NCBI RefSeq assembly: GCF_014648855.1
Contig: NZ_BMRX01000014.1
Span: 62,001 to 126,000, forward strand
DNA length: 64,000 bases
Source: Streptomyces parvulus
GTDB taxonomy: Bacteria; Actinomycetota; Actinomycetes; Streptomycetales; Streptomycetaceae
Direction: 5' to 3'
Shown here: piece by piece, positions 28,834 to 41,512 of the stretch
How positions within the stretch are numbered: the stretch's first letter is position 1
Layout of the letters: each line of letters opens with the position of its first letter
The notes under the pieces: generated by a model
What the model saw: only the letters and a program-made list of their open reading frames with translations
Database searches by the model: none
Told to the model about the DNA's origin: nothing
Translations under genes and position numbers: made by a program

Positions 28834-29466
28834 ATGACAAAGGCCATCGAAGAGCCCTGGGGCGTCAGTGTGTCCGGCACCGGCACGGTGCGGGCCGAGC
28901 CGGGACTGGCGCGGGTGCAGCCGGCCGTGGACGTGCTGGAGTCCTCGCCGGAGCGGGCGTTCCAGCAGGCGGGAGCGGCCGTCGCGCGGCTGCGGGAGGT
29001 CCTGCGGCGGCACGGTGTGCCGGACGCGGCGGTCTCCGGCTCCCGGCTGGGGCTCAGCTCGGAGTACGACGGCCACGGAAGTGAGCGCAGGCTCCTCGGC
29101 TACCGGTGCCAGGCCTCGTACTCGGTCGAGACGCGGGCGCTGGACGACCTGGAGCGGCTGATCACGGACATCGTCGACGCGGGCGCCCACCGGATCGACG
29201 GCGTCGAGTTCGACGTGCTCGACGAGCAGGCGCTGCGGGACGAGGCGCGGCGCCGCGCGGTGGCCGTCGCCCGGCGCAAGGCGCAGGTGTACGCGGAGGC
29301 GGCGGACGTGCGGCTGGGCCCGGTGCTGCACATCCAGGACGTGGAGGCGGAGCCCTTCGCGCACTTCCGCGCCGCCAAGGCCGGCGGCGGCGGGGCGGGC
29401 GCCCTGGCGCCGGGCGCGGTCGAGGTGTCGGCGGAGGTGGTGCTGGGCTTCTCGCTGCGCCACTGA
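28834..29466 (+). CDS. SIMPL domain-containing protein (DUF541)
   Basis: A 210-residue protein of the SIMPL/DUF541 (YggE/BP26-like) family. It starts VSGTGTVRAEPGLARVQPAV, has the typical periodic pattern LREVLRRHGVPDAAV and ARRRAVAVARRKAQVYAEA, and lacks a signal peptide, unlike most secreted relatives. Homologues are linked to oxidative-stress tolerance, but the biochemical role is unknown. The ATG has no good ribosome binding site; TTCAAT lies 6 nt upstream, so it may be leaderless or read through from the peptidase gene. It converges on the VWA gene (19-nt gap). Confidence 0.85.
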   Translation: MTKAIEEPWGVSVSGTGTVRAEPGLARVQPAVDVLESSPERAFQQAGAAVARLREVLRRHGVPDAAVSGSRLGLSSEYDGHGSERRLLGYRCQASYSVETRALDDLERLITDIVDAGAHRIDGVEFDVLDEQALRDEARRRAVAVARRKAQVYAEAADVRLGPVLHIQDVEAEPFAHFRAAKAGGGGAGALAPGAVEVSAEVVLGFSLRH

Positions 29467-29485
29467 CCCCGCCTCGCCCCGTCCG

Positions 29486-30208
29486 CTACGGCCGTACGAT
29501 GCCCTGCGCGCGTGCGGCCGCCAGCCACGCGGGGAACTCGCCCACCAGCCGGTCGTACAGCTCGGCGTCGGTGGTCCGCCGCGGGTCGGGGCCGGCGTGG
29601 AAGAAGCCGGCGTTGTCGACGACCCGCTTGTGCGGCACGCCCAGTTCGTCGAGCCGCCGCAGGTACTCGAACTGCCGGCTGCCCGGGTCGCCGAAGCCGA
29701 CGAACTGCCAGAACAGCGGCAGCGGGGCCGCCTTGCACAGGTAGCGCTCCGCCGCGAGCCGGTTGACCGGTCCGCCGTCGGTCTGGAAGACGACCAGGGC
29801 GGGGTGGCGGGCGCCGCTGTCGAGGTAGTGGTCGATGACGGCGTCCATGGCCAGGTGGTAGCTGGTCTTCCCCATGTGCCCGAGTCCGGCCACGATCCGC
29901 TCGATCCGCCCTTCGTGGTCGGCGAGCGCGATCTCGGTGACCGCGTCGACGTCCGTGGAGAAGAACACCACCGGCACGGTGCCGTCGTCGTCGAGGTGCG
30001 CGGAGAGTCCGAGCACCCGGTCGGCGAGGGCCTGCACGCTGCCGTCCTTGTAGTACGGCTTCATGGAACCGGAGTAGTCGACGACGAGGTAGACCGCGGC
30101 CCGCGTCCCCTCCAGCCCGTGCTTGGCGAGCGACACCCCGGCGCTCAGGTACGGGTCCACCAGCGCGGGCGCCGACTCGCGCACCTTGGTCAGGCTGATC
30201 GCGGCCAT
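29486..30208 (-). CDS. VWA domain protein (TerF-like)
   Basis: A 240-residue protein that is almost entirely a von Willebrand A domain. The metal-ion-dependent adhesion site is intact: DYSGSM, Thr in GKTSYH and Asp in FQTDGG. The N-terminal SLTKVRESAPALVDPY resembles proteins linked to Ter (tellurite/stress) gene sets, but no ter genes are adjacent. It probably binds a protein partner through a divalent metal. The ATG has GGGGGAG 6 nt upstream; the long open frame further upstream has no coding character. Confidence 0.82.
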   Translation of the reverse strand: MAAISLTKVRESAPALVDPYLSAGVSLAKHGLEGTRAAVYLVVDYSGSMKPYYKDGSVQALADRVLGLSAHLDDDGTVPVVFFSTDVDAVTEIALADHEGRIERIVAGLGHMGKTSYHLAMDAVIDHYLDSGARHPALVVFQTDGGPVNRLAAERYLCKAAPLPLFWQFVGFGDPGSRQFEYLRRLDELGVPHKRVVDNAGFFHAGPDPRRTTDAELYDRLVGEFPAWLAAARAQGIVRP

Positions 30209-30388
30209 CCGTACTCCCCCGTCGTCCCCGGCACACGGCTTCCGGCTGCCGAGACTACGGCACCGCGCACCCCGCCGACCGGGCCGTCCACCGGCGTTCG
30301 CTATTTTGTTCGCCGCCGTCCCCACCGGCGGTGACGGCCATGATCCCGGCGCGCGGAGCGCCGTACCTACAGGCGGAGGTTTCCCGCG

Positions 30389-31300
30389 ATGAGACGTGCC
30401 GGTGTGCTGCTTCTGGGGGCCGTTCCCCTGATCGCCGCGGGGGTGTACTTCGTGGTGCCGGCGGACCCCGGGGAATCCGGCGGCGGCGCGGAACCCGCGG
30501 CCGCGGCGCCCGCCCCCACCTCGCGCGAGGACGCCAAGGGCCGGGCCGAGCGGGAGCGGGCGGCGGACGACGCGCTGATCGCCGGGCTGCCGCCGGGGCT
30601 CGCCGCGCCGGCCAAGAAGGAGCTGGCCCAGCGGCTGGTGTCCAGCGCCGAGAACTCGACCACCGAGTGGCGCACCGCGTACGGCACGATCGAGGACCTC
30701 GGGGACGGGGACGGGTACACCGCGGGCATCATCGGTTTCTGCACCGGCACCCACGACCTGCTCACCCTGGTCGAGCGCTACACCGAGGCCGACCCGGACA
30801 ACGGCCTCGCCGCCTACCTGCCGGCGTTGCGCGAGGTCGACGGCACCGACTCCCACGAGGGCCTGGACCCGGGGTTCACGGCGGCCTGGCGGGCGGAGGC
30901 GGAGGTCCCCGCGTTCCGCGAGGCACAGGAGGAGGAGCGGGACCGGGTCTACTTCGACCCGGCGGTCCGCCTCGCCAAGCTGGACGGCCTCGGCACGCTG
31001 GGCCAGTTCGTGTACTACGACGCGATGGTCTTCCACGGCCCGGACACGGACGCCGAGGGCTTCTACGGGCTGCGCGAGCGGGCCATGGCGCAGGCGCGGA
31101 CACCCGCCAGGGACGGCTCCGAGAAGGCCTATCTGGCGGCCTTCCTCGACGTCCGCCGCCAGGCCATGGAGGCCAAGCGCCCGGGCATCGACACCTCCCG
31201 CGTCGACACGGCCCAGCGCCGGTTCCTGGCGGCCGGGAACCTGAAGCTGGAGACGCCGCTGGAGTGGGAGGTGTACGGGGACGCCTACCGGGCGCCCTGA
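30389..31300 (+). CDS. GH46 chitosanase
   Basis: A 303-residue enzyme that cleaves beta-1,4 links in chitosan. The N-terminus has a short basic start and a hydrophobic segment (GVLLLGAVPLIAAGVYFVV), followed by an Ala/Glu/Pro linker, so it is secreted or held at the membrane. The GH46 core begins near residue 75. By comparison with the Streptomyces N174 enzyme, the catalytic pair is Glu88 (SSAENS) and Asp106 (DLGDGDGYT), 18 residues apart as in that enzyme. GIIGFCTGTHDLL is also conserved. GGAGG lies 9 nt before the ATG. I did not recognise a CsnR-type operator in the gap upstream. Confidence 0.92.
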   Translation: MRRAGVLLLGAVPLIAAGVYFVVPADPGESGGGAEPAAAAPAPTSREDAKGRAERERAADDALIAGLPPGLAAPAKKELAQRLVSSAENSTTEWRTAYGTIEDLGDGDGYTAGIIGFCTGTHDLLTLVERYTEADPDNGLAAYLPALREVDGTDSHEGLDPGFTAAWRAEAEVPAFREAQEEERDRVYFDPAVRLAKLDGLGTLGQFVYYDAMVFHGPDTDAEGFYGLRERAMAQARTPARDGSEKAYLAAFLDVRRQAMEAKRPGIDTSRVDTAQRRFLAAGNLKLETPLEWEVYGDAYRAP

Positions 31301-31310
31301 CACATGCGAC

Positions 31311-31347
31311 GGCGCCTGCCCATCCGGTCGGGGACGGGGCAGGCGCC
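31311..31347. terminator. Bidirectional hairpin terminator
   Basis: An 11-bp perfect stem (GGCGCCTGCCC at 31311-31321, GGGCAGGCGCC at 31337-31347) with a 15-nt loop lies between the convergent chitosanase gene and gltD. Confidence 0.75.
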
Positions 31348-31387
31348 ATCAGTGTTCCGCACGCCTTTGTGCGGGACGTTCTTCGGT

Positions 31388-31423
31388 TGTTCCGTCCGTC
31401 AGGACGGCTGTTCCGTCCGTCAG
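31388..31423. repeat. 21-bp tandem repeat over the gltD stop codon
   Basis: TGTTCCGTCCGTCAG occurs at 31388-31402 and 31409-31423, a period of 21 bp. The gltD stop (31420-31422) lies in the second copy, so a duplicated stop-like TGA follows it. It is probably a recent slippage duplication. Confidence 0.75.
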
Positions 31424-32875
31424 ACCACGAGGGCGCGGTCCGTCGGGCGGATCGGGGCCGGCAGGTCGCTGGCCCCGGTCAGGAAGCGGTCGGCACCGCG
31501 GGCGGCGGAGCGGCCCTCGGCGATCGCCCAGACGATGAGGGACTGCCCGCGGCCGGCGTCACCGGCGACGAACACACCCGGCACGTTGGTCTGGAAGTCC
31601 GCGTCCCGGGCGATGTTACCGCGCTCGTCCAGGTCGAGGCCGAACTGGTCGACCAGACCGTTCTCCCGGTCGGTGCCGGTGAAGCCCATGGCGAGGGTCA
31701 CCAGCTGGGCCGGGATCTTGCGCTCGGTGCCCGGCTTCGGGGTGAGCTTGCCGTCGACGAACTCGACCTCGCTCATGTGCAGCCACTGGACGTTGCCGTC
31801 CTCGTCGCCCTCGAAGTGGGTGGTGGAGACGGCGTAGACCCGCTCGCCGCCCTCCTCGTGGGCGCTGGTGACCTTGTACAGCATCGGGAAGGTCGGCCAC
31901 GGCTGGCGCACCGCGTCCCGCTCCTCGCCCGGCCGGGGCATGATCTCCAGCTGGGTGACGGAGGCCGCGCCCTGGCGGTGGGCGGTGCCCACGCAGTCGG
32001 CGCCGGTGTCGCCGCCGCCGATGACCACGACGTGCTTGCCCTCGGCCGAGATCGGCGGGGCGACGTAGTCGCCCTCCTGGACCTTGTTGGCCAGCGGCAG
32101 GTACTCCATGGCCTGGTGGATGCCGTTCAGCTCGCGGCCGGGGACCGGCAGGTCGCGGGCGGTGGTGGAGCCGGCCGCGATGACGACGGCGTCGTACCGC
32201 TTCTTCAGGTCGCCGGCCTTCAGGTCGCGGCCGATCTCGACGCCGGTGCGGAAGCGGGTGCCCTCCGCGCGCATCTGCTCTATGCGGCGGTTGATGTGCC
32301 GCTTCTCCATCTTGAACTCGGGGATGCCGTACCGGAGGAGGCCGCCGACGCGGTCCGCGCGCTCGTAGACGGCGACCGTGTGGCCGGCCCGGGTGAGCTG
32401 CTGGGCAGCGGCCAGGCCGGCCGGGCCCGAGCCGATGACGGCGACGGTCTTGCCGGACAGGCGCTCGGGGATCTGCGGGGCGACGTCCCCGGTCTCCCAC
32501 GCCTTGTCGATGATGGAGACCTCGACGTTCTTGATGGTGACCGCCGGCTGGTTGATGCCGAGCACGCACGCCGACTCGCACGGCGCCGGGCACAGGCGGC
32601 CGGTGAACTCCGGGAAGTTGTTGGTGGCGTGCAGGCGCTCCTGCGCCGCCGACCAGTCCTCGCGGTAGGCGTAGTCGTTCCACTCGGGGATCAGGTTCCC
32701 GAGCGGGCAGCCGTTGTGGCAGAACGGGATGCCGCAGTCCATGCAGCGGCTGGCCTGCTTGCTGATGATCGGCAGCAGGGAGCCGGGGACGTAGACCTCG
32801 TTCCAGTCCTTGACGCGCTCCTCCACCGGCCGGGACTTGGCGACTTCGCGGCCGTGGTTGAGAAAGCCCTTGGGG

Positions 32876-32883
<8 letters not shown>
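31420..32883 (-). CDS. gltD: Glutamate synthase small subunit
   Basis: A 487-residue NADPH-oxidising flavoprotein subunit of GOGAT. The N-terminal domain has the iron-sulfur Cys cluster CMDCGIPFCHNGCPLGN (about residues 46-62) and CPAPCESAC; FAD binding GSGPAGLAAAQ; NADPH binding GGGDTGADC; and the late FAD site VFVAGDAGRGQS. It passes electrons to GltB for making glutamate from glutamine and 2-oxoglutarate. Its ATG overlaps the end of gltB by 8 nt, so translation is coupled. Confidence 0.97.
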
Positions 32884-37477
<4,594 letters not shown>

Positions 37478-37545
37478 CGGCTCTCCCGTCGTCGTCATCT
37501 GGCATGTGCAAAGTGCCGAGGGACGACGCTGGCCCTCTGCGGTTC

Positions 37546-37563
37546 GGTGCAAAATTTGGTGCA
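37546..37563. repeat. Direct repeat GGTGCA-AAATTT-GGTGCA upstream of gltB
   Basis: Two GGTGCA copies (37546-37551, 37558-37563) are separated by the AT palindrome AAATTT. It lies about 70-86 nt before the gltB start in a locally A+T-rich patch. Possible regulator site or promoter region. Confidence 0.5.
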
Positions 37564-37816
37564 GGTTACATGATGGAGTGGTTCTCGGTAAACGGGACAA
37601 TCCATTCCAACATGCGGACACCGGGGGGTGCGGCCGTCGTCCCGCACCCGGCGGTGGAAGCTGCGCGAGACCGAAGCGCACAGATCGGTGTCCGTCGGCC
37701 CGAAGGCGTGGGGAGAGCGCCGTCGCTCACTCCACGGTGCGCGGCCGGCCTCATTGCCCACAGCGCTTACGGCTCATGCCCGGAGATTACGTCCTCGAAA
37801 CCAGCGAGTAACGGCT

Positions 37817-37840
37817 ACTTATGCGGCCCATCGCATAAGT
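37817..37840 (-). terminator. Small AT-rich hairpin after the VIT-family gene
   Basis: ACTTATGCG (37817-37825), a 6-nt loop and CGCATAAGT (37832-37840) form a 9-bp perfect stem about 11 nt past the stop codon. It may terminate transcription or be a protein-binding site. Confidence 0.45.
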
Positions 37841-37850
37841 TCGAGCCGGG

Positions 37851-38582
37851 CTATCCTACGGCCGTCCCGAACAGGGTGCCCAGGGCGTACGTCACACCGG
37901 CCGCCGCACCGCCGAGCGCGAGCTGCCGCAGGCCGCTGTACCACCAGCTGCGTGCCGTCACCTTGGCCACCACCGCCCCGCACAGGAACAGTCCGGCGAG
38001 CGCCAGCAGCACCGCGGGCCACAGCGCCGCGGCGCCGAGCAGGAACGGGAGCACGGGCAGCAGGGCGCCGAGCGCGAAGGAGCCGAAGGACGACACGGCG
38101 GCGACGGTGGGCGAGGGCAGGTCGCCGGGGTCGATGCCCAGTTCCTCGCGGGCGTGTATCTCCAGGGCCTGCTCGGGGTCGCGGGACAGCTGCCGGGCGA
38201 CCTCCCGCGCGAGCCGCGGTTCGACGCCGCGGGCCTCGTAGAGCGCGGCCAGCTCGGCCTCCTCGTCCTTCGGGTGCTTTCTCAGCTCCCGGCGCTCCAC
38301 GTCCAGCTCGGCCTCCACCAGCTCGCGCTGGGAGGCGACGGAGGTGTACTCGCCCGCGGCCATGGAGAAGGCGCCGGCGGCGAGGCCCGCCATGCCGCTC
38401 AGGACGATGGTCTGCTGGCTCGCCGCGCCGCCGGCGACGCCGGTCATGAGGGCGAGGTTGGAGACCAGGCCGTCCATGGCGCCGAAGACGGCGGGGCGGA
38501 GCCAGCCGCCGTTGACGTCGCGGTGGGTGTGGTTGTCGCGGTGCGCCTCGTGGAGCGGCGCCTCGGTCTCGATGATGGCCAT
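37851..38582 (-). CDS. VIT1/CCC1 family iron/manganese transporter
   Basis: A 243-residue integral membrane protein of the vacuolar-iron-transporter family, which moves Fe2+ or Mn2+ out of the cytosol. Seen: an N-terminal His-rich stretch (HEAHRDNHTHRD), helix 1 GAMDGLVSNLALMTGVAG, MAAGEYTSVASQ, a Glu-rich cytoplasmic helical region (about 85-145; QRELVEAELDVERREL) typical of metal-binding VIT proteins, and three C-terminal helices. The ATG has GGGGGAT upstream. About 90-110 nt upstream, at 38671-38689, there is a partial match (12/19) to the actinobacterial iron box. Confidence 0.88.
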   Translation of the reverse strand: MAIIETEAPLHEAHRDNHTHRDVNGGWLRPAVFGAMDGLVSNLALMTGVAGGAASQQTIVLSGMAGLAAGAFSMAAGEYTSVASQRELVEAELDVERRELRKHPKDEEAELAALYEARGVEPRLAREVARQLSRDPEQALEIHAREELGIDPGDLPSPTVAAVSSFGSFALGALLPVLPFLLGAAALWPAVLLALAGLFLCGAVVAKVTARSWWYSGLRQLALGGAAAGVTYALGTLFGTAVG

Positions 38583-38670
38583 GGGGATCCCCCGGAATCG
38601 TTACTTTGGACTCGTTCTACCTTTTGACAACACCCAATCTACGCCCGTCATTTCCTGGCCGCCAGCAAGG

Positions 38671-38689
38671 AAAGGCTGGGCTTACCTGC
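38671..38689. promoter_or_regulatory. Partial iron-box-like sequence
   Basis: The 19 bases match the DmdR/IdeR iron-box consensus, as I remember it, in 12 positions; the right half GGCTTACCT fits best. It lies between the divergent VIT-family gene and the ADP-ribosylglycohydrolase operon and could act on either. Weak evidence. Confidence 0.25.
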
Positions 38690-38816
38690 GGTTTTACCGT
38701 TCGGCGCTCATTCGTGATCTTGACCGCACAGATGTCGACCGGGTGACGCTGAGCCCGCGGAGGCTGCGGCGCGGGCCGCACCGGGGACAGATGCGCAAAG
38801 GGAGAGGAGACGCCGC

Positions 38817-40064
38817 ATGGCATCCGCCGCCTGCAATCCCCCGGTCCCCCCGCCCGGCGACGCCGCCGGGCTCCGCGAACGGGCCCGGGGCGCGCTGCTC
38901 GGACTGGCCGTCGGGGACGCCCTCGGGGCGCCGGCCGAGAACATGAAGCCCTCGGAGATCCGCGCCCGGTGGGGCCGCATCACGGGATACGTGGCCGACC
39001 GGCCGGCCGGCACCGACGACACCGAGTACGCGATCTTCTCGGGCCTGCTGCTGGCCCGGTACGGCGCCGCGCTCACCCCGGTCCACGTGGAGGCCGCCTG
39101 GCACGAGTGGATCGCGGACCGCGAGGAGGGCCCCTTCCGGGGCGCGGGCTTCAGCGAACGCGGCACCCTGGAGAACCTGCGCCGGGGACTGGCGGCCCCG
39201 ATCTCCGCCCAGCACCGGCACGCCTGGAGCGACGGCCTCGCCATGCGCGCCGCCCCGCACGGCGTGTTCGCCGCCGGCCGCCCCGCCGAGGCGGCCCGGC
39301 TGGCGGCGGTCGACGGCTCGGTGAGCCACGACGGCGAGGGCATCTACGGCGGCCAGGCGGTCGCGGCCGGGGTCGCGGCGGCGATGGCGGGGGCGGCGCC
39401 GGTCGCGGTCGTGGCCTCCGCGCTGGCCGTGGTGCCGGACGACTCCTGGACCGCCCGCTGCCTGCGCCGGGCGATGACCGCGGCCCACCGGGGCGAACGC
39501 GCGGTCCGCTCCGCGGTGGTCATCGGCGGCTACCCGTGGACCGACCTGGCCCCCGAGGCCGTCGCCCTCGCCTTCGGCGCGTACGCGGCGGCCGACGGCG
39601 ACTTCACGGACGCCGTGCTGACGGCCGTCAACATGGGGCGCGACGCCGACACCACGGCCGCGGTGGCCGGCGCGCTGGCCGGCGCCACCCACGGCGTCGC
39701 CGCGATCCCGGCCGCCTGGGCCGCCGCCATCGGCCCCGCCCGCGGCACCTGCCTGCCGGCCATCGCCGGGCACCACGTCCTGGAGGTGGCGGACCTGCTG
39801 ACCGACGCGGCACGGGGCGCGGCGGGGACGCCCGACGCGGTACGGGTCGTGGCCGGAGCACCCGACACCGCATGGGACGCGGCCGGAGCACCCCACACCG
39901 CACGGGACGCGGCCGGAGCGCCCGACGCGGATGCCCGGCCGGCCGGGGCGGCGGGCGCCCGCGGTCCCGGCCCGGTACTCCCCGGGGACCGGGCCGCCCC
40001 CGGCCGGAGCGTAGGCGTGATCGTGCCGGGCGAGCACCCCGCGGTGGCGGAGGTGCGGCCGTGA
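38817..40064 (+). CDS. ADP-ribosylglycohydrolase family protein 1
   Basis: A 415-residue protein of the all-helical DraG/ARH fold, whose characterised members use two Mg2+ ions to cleave the glycosidic bond of ADP-ribose from proteins or nucleotides. Both metal-binding blocks look intact: LAVGDALGAPAEN (about 25-37) with TDDTEYA (about 63), and MGRDADTTAAVAGALAG (about 272-288). After the domain, the C-terminus holds 10-residue repeats of the form AGAPDTAWDA. ATG has GGAGAGGAG upstream. First gene of the coupled operon; GTGA overlap with the next gene. Confidence 0.88.
   Translation: MASAACNPPVPPPGDAAGLRERARGALLGLAVGDALGAPAENMKPSEIRARWGRITGYVADRPAGTDDTEYAIFSGLLLARYGAALTPVHVEAAWHEWIADREEGPFRGAGFSERGTLENLRRGLAAPISAQHRHAWSDGLAMRAAPHGVFAAGRPAEAARLAAVDGSVSHDGEGIYGGQAVAAGVAAAMAGAAPVAVVASALAVVPDDSWTARCLRRAMTAAHRGERAVRSAVVIGGYPWTDLAPEAVALAFGAYAAADGDFTDAVLTAVNMGRDADTTAAVAGALAGATHGVAAIPAAWAAAIGPARGTCLPAIAGHHVLEVADLLTDAARGAAGTPDAVRVVAGAPDTAWDAAGAPHTARDAAGAPDADARPAGAAGARGPGPVLPGDRAAPGRSVGVIVPGEHPAVAEVRP
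39851..39930 (+). repeat. 30-bp in-frame tandem repeat
   Basis: Units at 39851-39880 and 39881-39910 and a 20-nt partial unit at 39911-39930, each opening GGCCGGAGC. They encode 10-residue repeats (AGAPDTAWDA, AGAPHTARDA) in the tail of the first ADP-ribosylglycohydrolase. A more diverged unit precedes them. Confidence 0.85.
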
Positions 40065-41512
40065 CGGGGGGCCGCCCCGTCGTGGAGACGACGGCCACCA
40101 CCGCGTACGTCGCCGCGCCCGGCGAGCCCGCACCCGCCGGAACGGGGCGGCGTCCCGCGCCCGAGGTCGGCACCCGCCCGATGGTGCCGCCCGGTGACCG
40201 GGTCGAGGGGCTGCTCCTCGGGCTCGCCGCCGGGGACGCGGCCGGCTGGCCCGCCGCCCGGCACCGGGCCGCGCGGATGCCGGAGTGGACCCGCCGGCTC
40301 ACCCGCGAGCTGGACACCTTCGCCGAGCAGAACGCGACCACCACCCTCCCGGTCCCCATCGCCCTGAACCAGCCCCCCGAGCCCCTGCTCCTCGGCCCCT
40401 CGGACGACGCCGAGTGGGCGGCGTTCGCGGCGGAGGCGCTGCTGCGGGCCGGCGACGACAGCGTGCTCGGCGACCTGAGCCGGGACCGCCGGATCCGCGC
40501 GGCGATCGACCTGACCTGGAACGCGGTCGCCAGCGAGGTCGCCGCGGCGACGGAACGCGCCCCGGAGGCCGAGTCCGCCGTACTGCCGCTGCGCGCCCGG
40601 ATCTCGGTGCGGGCGGGGCTCGGCAATCTGGCCGCCGGACTGCGCCCGCCCGCCGCCGGCCACGACAACCCGCACCACTTCGACGACGCCGCCTGCGTCC
40701 GGGCCTGCGTCCTCGCCGTCGCCCACCCGGGCGCCCCGCGCCTCGCCGCCGACCTCGCCGAGTTCGACGCCCGCTACACCCAGGACGGCGACGGCGTGCA
40801 CGGCGCGCGGGCGATGGCGGCGGCGCTGGCCCGCGCCCTCGACGGCGCCGGCGTGGACGAGTGCGTGGCGGCCGCGCTGGCCGAGCTGCCCACGGGGACG
40901 GAGATCGGCCGCAACGCCCGGGAGGCGCTGGCCCTGGCGGCGGACGCCGAGAGCGCCTTCGCCCTCGTCCCGCTCCTGGAGCACCGCATCGTCGACCACG
41001 TCTACAGCTACGGCATCGCCGCCGCGGAGACCGTCCCTGTGGCCCTCGCCCTGGCGACCGCGGCCCGGGGCGCCCTCGCGGCCGCGGTGCCGGCGGCGGC
41101 CTGCCTGTCCAGGGTCGCGGACTCCGCCCCCGCGCTGGCGGGCGCCCTCACCGGCGCGCTGGGCGGCGGCGCCTCGGTGCCGGCGTCCTGGCGGGACACC
41201 TGCCGCACCCTCCCCGGCTGCGTCCTGCCCCGGCTGACCGGCACCGACCTGGTCGAACTCGCCGGTCTCCTGCACGCCACACGGCCCTCCGGCCCGGAAT
41301 GGGAAGGGATCCCGTACGCCACGCCGGCGCCCGCTCCGGACGAGGCCCCGCACGCCGCGCGGCCGCCCGGTCCGGACGGGGTCGTCCCGCACACCCCACA
41401 GCCGCCCCGTCCGGACGTGGTCCGCCCGCACACCACACAGCCGTCCCATCCCGACGGGGTCCGCCCGCACACCCCACAGCCGTCCCGTCCAGAAGGAGGA
41501 CGCACGTCATGA
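40061..41512 (+). CDS. ADP-ribosylglycohydrolase-like protein 2, degenerate metal site
   Basis: A 483-residue member of the same fold. The start GTG overlaps the previous stop. The fold is recognisable from VEGLLLGLAAGDAAGWPA (about 46-63) and YTQDGDGVHGARAMAAALA, but the metal ligands have decayed. SDDAEWAAF replaces the usual TDDTxMT, and SRVADSAPALAGALTGAL replaces the (R/G)DxDTxAAxAG block near residue 347, so the second Asp and Thr are lost. It is likely catalytically inactive or altered, perhaps a partner of a paralogue. The last 50 residues are three 13-residue Pro/His-rich repeats (DGVRPHTPQPSRP type). ATGA overlap with the next gene. Confidence 0.82.
   Translation: MTGGRPVVETTATTAYVAAPGEPAPAGTGRRPAPEVGTRPMVPPGDRVEGLLLGLAAGDAAGWPAARHRAARMPEWTRRLTRELDTFAEQNATTTLPVPIALNQPPEPLLLGPSDDAEWAAFAAEALLRAGDDSVLGDLSRDRRIRAAIDLTWNAVASEVAAATERAPEAESAVLPLRARISVRAGLGNLAAGLRPPAAGHDNPHHFDDAACVRACVLAVAHPGAPRLAADLAEFDARYTQDGDGVHGARAMAAALARALDGAGVDECVAAALAELPTGTEIGRNAREALALAADAESAFALVPLLEHRIVDHVYSYGIAAAETVPVALALATAARGALAAAVPAAACLSRVADSAPALAGALTGALGGGASVPASWRDTCRTLPGCVLPRLTGTDLVELAGLLHATRPSGPEWEGIPYATPAPAPDEAPHAARPPGPDGVVPHTPQPPRPDVVRPHTTQPSHPDGVRPHTPQPSRPEGGRTS
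41375..41491 (+). repeat. 39-bp in-frame tandem repeat
   Basis: Three units (41375-41413, 41414-41452, 41453-41491) encode the 13-residue repeat D-G/V-V-V/R-P-H-T-P/T-Q-P-P/S-R/H-P at the C-terminus of the second paralogue, ending just before the ribosome binding site of the third. Confidence 0.88.

Larger units (their letters stand above)
37478..37850. other. Intergenic region upstream of gltB (373 nt)
   Basis: No gene is supported here. Next to gltB the stretch holds the repeats GGTGCA-AAATTT-GGTGCA and a further GTGCAAAGTGC at 37506-37516. At the other end it holds the small AT-rich hairpin after the VIT-family gene. The gltB promoter must lie here, but I could not pick one clear -35/-10 pair, and I found no convincing GlnR box. 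Confidence 0.7.

Noticed and set aside
30209..30388. CsnR-type operator upstream of the chitosanase
   Set aside because: I do not see the expected AAAC/GTTT-type dyad; the region holds only an A+T-rich patch (CTATTTTG) and the ribosome binding site.
37478..37640. GlnR box upstream of gltB
   Set aside because: GTAAC and GTTTAC fragments are present, but no pair of GTnAC and GAAAC half-sites with 6-nt spacing fits.
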